Assembly: GCA_016781085.1 (NCBI GenBank)
Contig: JADDQZ010000054.1
Span: 1-43,896, forward strand
Length of the DNA stretch: 43,896 nucleotides
Source of the DNA: Actinomycetota bacterium
GTDB taxonomy: Bacteria > Actinomycetota > Thermoleophilia > Solirubrobacterales > Solirubrobacteraceae
Reading direction: 5' to 3'
Shown piece by piece: positions 33,607 to 43,896 of the stretch (position 1 is the stretch's first letter; the number at the start of each line of letters is the position of its first letter). Below the pieces are notes generated by a model. It worked only from the letters and a program-made list of their open reading frames with translations. It did not search any database and had not been told where the DNA came from. The translations under genes and the position numbers were made by a program.

Positions 33607-35201
33607 ATCGGGTCTCCCCAGCGCGCGGCGAGCAGCGTCACATCGTCGGCCTGGTGGCCGCCGTGCTGGTCCAAGCCCTCGAAGATCGCTCCGACGACGG
33701 AGCTGGCAGGGGCATCACCGGATTTCTCGACCACATTGCGCAGACGGTCTTCTCCGAACAACGTCCCGTCTGTTCCCTCGGCTTCGACGACCCCGTCGGT
33801 GTAAAGAACCACCAGATCTCCTGCCGACAGCCGCAGCTTCTTCTCCTCATATTGGATGGTCGGCAGAAAGCCGGCGGGCATGCCGTCGGCATCGAGTTCG
33901 ACCAACTCGCCGCTGGCCCGGCGAAGCAAGGGCGGGTTCTGCCCGCCGCTTGCGTAGGTGAAGTCTCCGGTCGCGAGATCGAGGCGCCCGCAGAAGACGG
34001 TGATGAACAGGCCGGAGGCGTCGAGATCGGCGTACAGCGTCTCGTTGGTGGCAGCCAGTACCTCGGTCGGCGAGCGTCCGTCCGCGATCTCGCGACGAAG
34101 AACCGTGCGGGCCATCGCCATGATCAGCGCAGAGCCGATGCTGTGTCCCGCTACATCGGCGATAAGCAGCCAGAGCCCGCCGCTTCGATCGAGCACGTGG
34201 TCGTAAAGGTCTCCGCCGACGTTCGTGGCGGGCACGCAGCGGCCAGACAGTTCGAGCCCCGCCAATGTCGGCGGGGAGCCTGGTAGTAGAGCGCGCTGTA
34301 CGTCGGCCGCTATCTCGATCTCGTGCTGGACGCGCTCGGCCTCGCGAAGGGATGCGATCAGGCGCGACGAGCGGATCGCGCTGGCGACTTGCATGGCGAT
34401 CGACGTGGCCAGCTTGGCGTCGCCGGCGGTGAAGCGGCCGGCTCCAGGCGGTCGGCCCACGACGAGCGCTCCAAGCGGGGCGTCCACTTCGCCACCGGTC
34501 ATGGGGACCAGTGGAACGGCCAGCAACGGGCCGCCGGCGGCAACCTCCGACTCGGCTCCTGTCTCGGGAGATTCGCCCTCGTGCAACAGCACCTGCCGGC
34601 GGGTCCGGACGGCGCAGCGGGCTGCCGCAACCGCTGCGGCGTCCTCAGCGCCGGCCTCGGTGGACAGAACGTCGGTTTCCGAGAGCGCCACCAAGCCGCT
34701 TTGGGCCCCGGTCGCAAGCTGTGCTCGCTGCAGCGATATGCGACAGATCTCCTTCGGCTCGAATACCGCTCCTAGCGCTTCGCCCAGCTGCGAGAGCGTC
34801 GTGATCTCCTCGTACCGTGCAAGCAGCTCGTCCGCCATGGCGTCGAGTTCAGCGGCCATGGCGTGCTGCTCGCGCTCGGCTTGCGCCCGGCCCTCGACGA
34901 AGGAGGCCGCCAACCGCGCAACCGACTCGGCCTGAATGACGGCGTCGCGGTCCCCGCCGTGGGCTCGGACCCGGACCCGCCCGACGTCAAGGCCCGAAAC
35001 GACAATCGGGACTTCCACGGTCTCGGCGTTCCATTGCCCTGAATCAGCCACGGGAGGGACTCCGGCGATCTCCCGGCCGTCCTCGTCGAACACTGCAACC
35101 GCCATGCCGGTGATCGCCCCCAGGTCTGCGAGCACTCGATCAAGCGTGGCGTCGGCGCCTTTGCGGGGGGACGAGGTGGCGGCGCCGGCGGTCATGGTCA
35201 T
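33603..35201 (-). CDS. GAF-domain SpoIIE-type PP2C phosphatase (RsbU/RsbP-like)
   Basis: 532 aa, first gene of the operon. Residues 20-110 form a small sensory region (GMAVAVFDEDGREIAGVPPV), a coiled segment follows, GAF at about 145-285, then the PP2C/SpoIIE domain at 300-530. The phosphatase metal motifs are GGDLYDH, IADVAGHSIGSALIMAM, YASGGQNPPLL, VLYTDGVVEAEG and DDVTLLAARW. It should dephosphorylate the STAS protein encoded downstream and so release the RsbW-like partner. ATG 35201 with a GGGAAAGAG Shine-Dalgarno; a second ATG two codons later is possible. Confidence 0.88.
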   Translation of the reverse strand: MTMTAGAATSSPRKGADATLDRVLADLGAITGMAVAVFDEDGREIAGVPPVADSGQWNAETVEVPIVVSGLDVGRVRVRAHGGDRDAVIQAESVARLAASFVEGRAQAEREQHAMAAELDAMADELLARYEEITTLSQLGEALGAVFEPKEICRISLQRAQLATGAQSGLVALSETDVLSTEAGAEDAAAVAAARCAVRTRRQVLLHEGESPETGAESEVAAGGPLLAVPLVPMTGGEVDAPLGALVVGRPPGAGRFTAGDAKLATSIAMQVASAIRSSRLIASLREAERVQHEIEIAADVQRALLPGSPPTLAGLELSGRCVPATNVGGDLYDHVLDRSGGLWLLIADVAGHSIGSALIMAMARTVLRREIADGRSPTEVLAATNETLYADLDASGLFITVFCGRLDLATGDFTYASGGQNPPLLRRASGELVELDADGMPAGFLPTIQYEEKKLRLSAGDLVVLYTDGVVEAEGTDGTLFGEDRLRNVVEKSGDAPASSVVGAIFEGLDQHGGHQADDVTLLAARWGDPI

Positions 35202-35235
35202 GTTCGATCTGCTCTTTCCCGCATGGCACCAGAAA

Positions 35236-35265
35236 CGGTCACACGGTCATGTATCCGTATGACGG
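35236..35265. promoter_or_regulatory. Repeat-rich putative operator upstream of the Pel-like operon
   Basis: CGGTCA occurs twice, 8 bases apart (35236 and 35244). The second copy is also the left arm of an inverted repeat, CGGTCAT (35244-35250) with ATGACGG (35259-35265), one mismatch. It lies 35-65 bases before the operon start at 35201, a natural operator position. The rest of the 449-base gap 35202-35650 has no supported gene; open frames there show no family features. Confidence 0.35.
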
Positions 35266-35650
35266 GGCGATCGAGGAAATCCTTGCCCACTCCACATTCT
35301 TACCGCTTTCGTCAGAACGCCGCGATAGGTCGCACAGCCCGCCCGCCTGAGTGGGCTTTTCAGTCGTCGACTGGTTGCGCGGCATGGCCGCCTGCGGGGA
35401 TCCGTTCAGCGAGCGCGGTGCAACGCCTCCGGAAGTCGCGGATTTTTGAGGCCCATGTGCTCGCCCGTCACCGATTCATCGGAATCGATCCTTTTGATGG
35501 TCCTTCAACGTTTCGAGCATCGGGCGACGAGCGGCATGGGAATCCGGCCCTCTACGAGAACCTGCTGCGATCGAGCCAGTTCGCCGGACGCAACCATGGC
35601 CAGCGGCTCTTCCAGCGGGATTTCTCGCGCAGATAGGCGAACGAGACACC

Positions 35651-36090
35651 ATGGCCCCGCAGTCCCGCCTCATCTTCGTCAACATCCCGGTCAAGGACCT
35701 GCCGGCGTCCAAGGGCTTCTTCGGCAGCCTCGGCTTTGAGGCCGATCCGAAGTTCACCGACGCTCATGCGCCTGCATCGTCATCAGCGATAAGGCGTGGG
35801 TCATGCTCCTCGGCCAGTCACGCTTCGCCGACTTCACCCAGAAGCCAATCGCAGACGCCAGCCAGACAACCGAAGCAATCCTCGCCGTCTCGGCGGACGA
35901 CCGAGAAGCGGTGGACGCGTTCGCCGATGCCGCTCTGAAAGCCGGCGGATCCGTCGCCAACGACGCGATGGACTTCGGCTTCATGTACGGACGCTCGTTC
36001 CACGACCTCGACGGGCACCTGTGGGAAGTCATGTGGATGAGCCAGGAAGCCGTGGAGCAGGGGCCGGCGGACATGGCGCAGACCGCGTGA
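35651..36090 (+). pseudogene. VOC (glyoxalase-like) protein with a single-base frameshift
   Basis: The first frame reads [20 protein letters not shown] and [14 protein letters not shown]. The second continues [20 protein letters not shown], then [20 protein letters not shown], and ends at 36090. The two frames join seamlessly if one base is restored near 35768-35770. Joined length (about 146 aa) and all motifs match small VOC-superfamily proteins often called lactoylglutathione lyase-like, whose substrate is usually unknown. It is divergent from the Pel-like operon. Either a recent mutation or a sequencing error. Confidence 0.75.
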
Positions 36091-36224
36091 ACCGAGCATC
36101 CGCCGCGCGCGTGCAGGGTTCGTAGGGCTCCGCCGTGCGCGGCCGATATCCGCTTGCTGGCGTTCTAAACATTTTCACAAAGATGCCTTGGCGCCGGGAT
36201 ACTCGTCGCTCCACCTAATTAGGA

Positions 36225-36826
36225 GTGCGTTCCTTGCGTTTCCGGTTCCTTCTTGCGCCGCTGCTGGTAGCTGGCGCGGCGTGCGCCACCCCCGCGGCAG
36301 CCGCCACCCCAATCGCCACCGCCAGCGTGGATGAGAAACTCGACGCACAAGCACTCGTCGTGCTCAACGCGGCGACGAGCAGGTGCTGCGCAGCAACCCG
36401 AAGTGCCGGCCGCAGCGGGCACCGCGCCAGCGGACGGTCTTGTCCAACGACGATCCCGATCGGGCGCTCACACGGCTGCTGGGCGTGATGCGTCGGCCGC
36501 CGACTGCCGAGGAGCTGGAAGCGGCCGAGGACTTCCGCCGCGATCACGGTTTTGAGTCCGGCAAGATCTACCGGCGCTACGTCCGCTTCGTCTACATCGG
36601 CGACTACCGCGTACGTCTGAGCGTCAGGGGACCGATGCCCGGCCCGCGCTTCGACGCGGCCACCTTCAACGCTTGTGAAGACAAGATCCGTGCTCAGATC
36701 CCGAAGGCCCGTGAGGATGCCGACACCGCCGTGGTTGCTCGTGCGCGCGAACTTCAAGCGGAGTTTCGGCGCGAGGAACTGCGCAAGCCCCGCCCTCCGC
36801 ACAGGTTCGAGAAGTGGATTGGTTGA
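36225..36826 (+). pseudogene. Frameshifted secreted protein of unknown function
   Basis: The first frame starts with a clear signal peptide (FLLAPLLVAGAACATPAAAA) and reads DEKLDAQALVVLNAAT before losing coding character near 36370. A second frame takes over as EQVLRSNPKCRPQ, then ALTRLLGVMRRPPTAEELEA, YRRYVRFVYIGDYRVRLSVR, and ends HRFEKWIG at 36826. A single lost base near 36370 joins the two. Two Cys remain in the mature part (NPKCRPQ and NACEDK). The joined product would be about 200 aa and exported. I do not recognise the family. The 134 bases before it hold no clear feature. Confidence 0.55.
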
Positions 36827-37198
36827 CGACGCTCGAAACATCTCGCCGGGACGGCTTCGGCAACGAATTTCGCGGGCGGCGAGCCGTTCCGGCCGAAGTA
36901 CTTCCGTAGCCATGGTCTGTACTCGCTGAGCGAGATCGAACGCCGGAGTGTGCAGGCGTTCGTGCTCGTCCCGGACGGTGTAGCGTCGGTTGAAGCCCGT
37001 TACGGGCGAGTCAACAAGGGGCCTTACTTTGGCCCCGGGCCGCAGACATTCGACAAGCGGGTGATCAAGACCTCGTCCGTCACCGACAACATCGCGACCT
37101 TCGAGGTGCCACGCCGGCCGGACGTGTACCAACCCCTCCTGCAAGTCACCTGGTACGCCGCCGACGGCAGCAAGATCCGCGTCATCAAGCCTACTTAG
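36827..37198 (+). pseudogene. Remnant of a second uncharacterised protein
   Basis: From about 36858 one frame reads RRDGFGNEF; after one extra T near 36874 the next frame reads AGGEPFRPKYFRSHGLYSLS, then SVQAFVLVPDGVASVEARYG and VYQPLLQVTWYAADGSKIRV to a stop at 37198. The beta-rich C-terminal part looks like a folded domain, but no start codon other than GTG 36950 is in that frame. It may be a separate secreted or envelope protein, or the lost end of the gene before it, which shares its final frame with only a TGA between. Family unknown. Confidence 0.4.
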
Positions 37199-37221
37199 CC
37201 CTTGTTCTAGGGCACCTTGAC

Positions 37222-37255
37222 GGGGGTGACGGCGCGGGCTCGCCCCGTCACCCCC
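37222..37255. terminator. Strong GC-rich hairpin, likely bidirectional terminator
   Basis: GGGGGTGACGG (37222-37232) pairs perfectly with CCGTCACCCCC (37245-37255) around a 12-base loop. It lies 24 bases after the preceding plus-strand remnant and before the minus-strand sulfotransferase end, where a convergent terminator is expected. No T-run. Confidence 0.5.
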
Positions 37256-37267
37256 CTCTCAGCTGGC

Positions 37268-37341
37268 GGTAAGCAAAAGTCGCAGGGGACGGGGGCGGCG
37301 TAACGGTAAGCAAAAGTCGCAGGGGACGGGGGCGGCGTAAG
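37268..37341. repeat. 37-bp direct tandem repeat, two copies
   Basis: Copies begin at 37268 and 37305 and differ only at the last base. The unit starts GGTAAGCAAAAGTCGCAGGG and ends in a G-run and GGCGGCGTAA. It is intergenic, between a terminator-like hairpin and the sulfotransferase stop. Likely part of a dispersed intergenic repeat family of this genome; two copies without spacers exclude a CRISPR array. The remaining bases to 37397 hold nothing I recognise. Confidence 0.7.
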
Positions 37342-37397
37342 AGCAAGAGGCCGGCCGTTCTCTTGTCACCAACGCCGCACGTGGGCGCCCGCGGCGC

Positions 37398-38186
37398 TCA
37401 GTAGGAGCGCCACTCGGCCAGATCCCGGTTCGTGAGCGACCGCAGCCGGGCGACATCCTCGGCAACGCGGACGATCATCGCCTTTTCGAGGCAACCGTCG
37501 AGTTCGGGCGGCGCGCCGCCGACGTGCACCAGCGCGTCGAGCTCGGACGCCCAGAACTCGTCGTCCACACCGGCGAAGCGGTACAGCGACGCGAGCGTTT
37601 CATGCCGCCGGTCGAGGAGGTCTTCCTGTAGGACGATCGCGATGCGCTCGCCGGGGAACCGGTCGAGATAGGGCTGGAGGCGGGCGTGATAGGCGCTGCG
37701 TTGCAAGTACTGGCTGCCGGCGTCGAGCAGCGCTTCTTCGAGGCCTCGCTGCTCGGTGCCCATGCGACGGTGGTGCTCATATTGCGACAGCGCCCGGTCG
37801 ATCGGATCGCGAACGAGGTAGATCAAGCGAGCGTCGGGGACCACTGCGGCCATTCGAGCGGCAGCCTCCGGGAACGAGGGTGATGTGTAGCTCGGCGACG
37901 CCTCACCCCGTACAGGGGCGTCCGCGAAGTGCTCCGCGTACCAGTCGACTCCGCGATGCCAGTTGCCGCGGTGCCAGGCCTGCTCAGCGTTTCCTTCAGC
38001 GACGCTTGGTCCGACGAAGAAGTTCATTTCCTTCTGCGCCGCCATCACGATCTGCGGATGGAGGTCGAGGTAGCGGTGCAGCGCCGTCGTGGCGCACTTC
38101 ATGGCTCCAATGACAATGAGGTTGGGTAGCGACTCAGGCACCGCCATCGGGGCCGCGTCTTCCCCTGCCGAGAATCTTTGAACCAT
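37398..38186 (-). CDS. PAPS-dependent sulfotransferase
   Basis: 262 aa from ATG 38186. Residues 21-40 (LIVIGAMKCATTALHRYLDL) form the 5'-phosphosulfate-binding loop, and LIYLVRDPIDRALSQYEHH (121-139) the 3'-phosphate-binding motif of heparan-sulfate-type sulfotransferases. GEASPSYTSP is also typical. It should move sulfate from PAPS to a sugar or lipid. ATG 38201 and 38147 are alternatives. The open frame runs to 39302 but there it is antisense to lhr. Transcribed divergently from lhr with about 150 bases between starts. A surface polysaccharide substrate is possible; the Pel-like operon is only 2.2 kb away. Confidence 0.82.
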   Translation of the reverse strand: MVQRFSAGEDAAPMAVPESLPNLIVIGAMKCATTALHRYLDLHPQIVMAAQKEMNFFVGPSVAEGNAEQAWHRGNWHRGVDWYAEHFADAPVRGEASPSYTSPSFPEAAARMAAVVPDARLIYLVRDPIDRALSQYEHHRRMGTEQRGLEEALLDAGSQYLQRSAYHARLQPYLDRFPGERIAIVLQEDLLDRRHETLASLYRFAGVDDEFWASELDALVHVGGAPPELDGCLEKAMIVRVAEDVARLRSLTNRDLAEWRSY

Positions 38187-38333
38187 TGACGCCGGCGCCA
38201 TCGGCGTTTCGTCGCTCGTGGGCGGCTCAGCTTTGCGTTGGCTTCGAGCGGTACGGGCTTCTGGTGCCACGGGAGCCGGGACGCCAGTGAGCGTGGCGCC
38301 GACCGCGTCAGCTGCGCGGCTACGCTCGCCGGC

Positions 38334-42758
<4,425 letters not shown>

Positions 42759-42789
42759 GGCGGGGGCAGCGGTGACTCGCCGCCCCGCC
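42759..42789. terminator. GC hairpin between convergent lhr and the small 86-aa gene
   Basis: GGCGGGG (42759-42765), directly after the lhr stop, pairs with CCCCGCC (42783-42789). It sits in the 45-base gap between two convergent stops, so it may end transcripts from both sides. No T-run. Confidence 0.4.
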
Positions 42790-42803
42790 GAGAAGGGGTT
42801 AGT

Positions 42804-43064
42804 TCAGCTGCCGACCGATCGGCTGCCGAACATCAGCACGCGCCGGTCCATGTCGTAGTAGACGTCGTCGCTCGCGACCAGCCAGTCGAAGAGGTTGTCG
42901 GCGTCGTCGGCGTTGACGCGCAGGATCGCCTCGTCGGCGCCGTGGTCAAGGATGAGTTGGAAGGTGTAGACACCCTCTTCGGCCGGGCTCTGCGCCGTAA
43001 ACGACGGCTGCCAGTGGGTGACCTTGCGGACCTGGATCTGCTGCTCGGTGATGGGGTTCGCCAT
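42804..43064 (-). CDS. Small acidic protein of unknown function
   Basis: 86 aa, no signal peptide or membrane segment. Coding looks real: start ATG 43064 has a GGAGCC-type Shine-Dalgarno about 5 bases upstream, and the protein has a balanced beta/alpha pattern (VRKVTHWQPSF, VYTFQLILDHGADEAILRVN, DDADNLFDWLVASDDVYYDM). The acidic DDADN and ASDDV stretches and paired aromatics suggest a soluble small domain. I do not recognise the family. It lies between lhr (convergent) and nei (divergent). Confidence 0.65.
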   Translation of the reverse strand: MANPITEQQIQVRKVTHWQPSFTAQSPAEEGVYTFQLILDHGADEAILRVNADDADNLFDWLVASDDVYYDMDRRVLMFGSRSVGS

Positions 43065-43183
43065 GCCGGCTCCTTGTTAGTCGCGTAGTGCTGCTCGCGT
43101 GAGCCGTTCCCTGAGTACCGCATCCGAAAACCGCAACACGCTGATCGCGCCATGTGCGGCGACCGTACTCTCGGAGCAAGCAG

Positions 43184-43896
43184 ATGCCTGAAGGGGACAC
43201 GATCCACTACGCCGCCAACCGGATCCGACCGGTCTTGGAAGGCCATGTTCCCGACGAGATCCTCACGCCGCACCCGCGCTTCGGCAAGGATCGCTGGCCC
43301 GAGAAACTCGGCGGGCGCGCGGTGGAAAGAGTTCACGCCCACGGCAAGCACCTCTTCCTGCGCTTCGAGGGTGGCTTGACCCTGCACTCGCATCTGCGCA
43401 TGACGGGCTCATGGCGGGTGCTTGACGCCGGGTGCAAGTGGCCGCGCTCACCACGTTCGGCGTGGCTAGTGATGCGCCGTGCTGGCCGCGAAGTGGTGCA
43501 ATTCAACGGGCCGGTGCTCGAGCTCACGACCGACGGCCGCACGCGCTGTGATCGGCGCATTGCCTTGCTCGGCCCGGACATCCTCGCCGAGGAGTTCGAC
43601 GCCGCGCGCTTCCTCCGCCGGCTCCGCGAAGACGACCCGACGCGCCCGATCGGCGACGCGCTGCTCGACCAGCGCACGATCGCCGGGATCGGCAACTTGT
43701 GGAAAGTCGAGGGTTGCTTTGAAGCCGCCATCGATCCATGGCGGCCTACGAGCACGGTTTCCGACGAAGAAGCCCTGACGATCGTGGAAGCGTGCCGCCC
43801 GCGCATGCAGCGCTCCGCGCGCGACGGTAACCAATCGCGCTTCAAGCGCATCTACGGCAAGTCGGGATTGCCGTGCCCGCGCTGCGGCCCGCAATC
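43184..43896 (+). CDS. nei: Nei-type formamidopyrimidine/endonuclease VIII DNA glycosylase, 3' end cut by window
   Basis: 237 complete codons to the window edge. MPEGDTIHYAANRI at the N-terminus supplies the catalytic Pro2-Glu3; Lys in HGKHLFLRF and LHSHLRMTGSW (H2TH family core) follow, then LLDQRTIAGIGNLWKVEG of the helix-two-turn-helix. The zinc finger begins at CPRCG just before the end, so only its second Cys pair and a few residues are missing. PEGDT rather than PELPE marks Nei rather than MutM. It removes oxidised pyrimidines. Start ATG 43184; about 120 bases separate it from the divergent 86-aa gene. Confidence 0.9.
   Translation, partial: MPEGDTIHYAANRIRPVLEGHVPDEILTPHPRFGKDRWPEKLGGRAVERVHAHGKHLFLRFEGGLTLHSHLRMTGSWRVLDAGCKWPRSPRSAWLVMRRAGREVVQFNGPVLELTTDGRTRCDRRIALLGPDILAEEFDAARFLRRLREDDPTRPIGDALLDQRTIAGIGNLWKVEGCFEAAIDPWRPTSTVSDEEALTIVEACRPRMQRSARDGNQSRFKRIYGKSGLPCPRCGPQ

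Noticed and set aside
35223-35636. 137-codon frame in the gap upstream of the Pel-like operon
   Set aside because: No homology features, unusual composition, and it overlaps the probable promoter and operator.
37268-37341. Possible CRISPR array
   Set aside because: Only two copies, directly adjacent without spacers, and no cas genes.

Overview
This 43.9 kb high-GC window looks like chromosome from an actinobacterium, most likely of the class Thermoleophilia (Solirubrobacterales-like). That placement is my inference. It rests on GC-rich codon use, a fused PafB-PafC regulator, ergothioneine genes, a full-length Lhr helicase, a family 5 uracil-DNA glycosylase and an actinobacterial-type Nei glycosylase. 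There are no tRNA or rRNA genes, no CRISPR array and no intact insertion sequence.

Layout. (1) 1-3.7 kb: three genes resembling plant tocochromanol (vitamin E) enzymes, namely a tocopherol cyclase, a VTE3-type MPBQ methyltransferase and a homogentisate phytyltransferase (UbiA family). A START-like gene sits among them on the other strand. (2) 3.8-19 kb: housekeeping and stress genes: an RNase D-like exonuclease, an SDR, a wrecked L,D-transpeptidase, a YhaM-like nuclease, egtB-egtD, a LuxR-type regulator, fused pafBC, rmlA, a frameshifted class A beta-lactamase-like hydrolase, a PucR regulator, rmlD-rmlB, a lipoprotein and a family 5 UDG. (3) 19-21.5 kb: a gene graveyard with a chemoreceptor broken by several frameshifts and a stop, fused to the tail of a sugar ABC permease, and fragments of an aldo/keto reductase. 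(4) 21.5-35.2 kb: an exopolysaccharide island. A response regulator and a CHASE3 histidine kinase diverge. They are followed by two secreted spherulin-4 (GH135-like) hydrolases. Convergent to these is a tightly overlapping nine-gene minus-strand operon: SpoIIE/PP2C phosphatase, response regulator, GAF/HD-GYP-like protein, STAS anti-anti-sigma factor, RsbW-like kinase, two PelF-type glycosyltransferases, a PelG-type exporter and an unknown polytopic membrane protein. (5) 35.6-37.4 kb: broken VOC and secreted-protein genes, a hairpin and a 37-bp tandem repeat. (6) 37.4-43.9 kb: a sulfotransferase, lhr, a small conserved-looking protein and nei, which runs off the right end.

How the genes may work together. 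The most interesting candidate system is the Pel-like island. It pairs PelF and PelG homologues with GH135-like hydrolases where classical pel loci carry PelA (GH166). No PelA, PelD or PelE is visible. Control instead appears to come from a partner-switching module (PP2C, STAS, RsbW) plus an HD-GYP-like protein co-transcribed with the synthesis genes. The second candidate is the vitamin-E-like cluster in what seems to be a non-photosynthetic bacterium. These functional readings come from family resemblance judged by eye; no database search was run.
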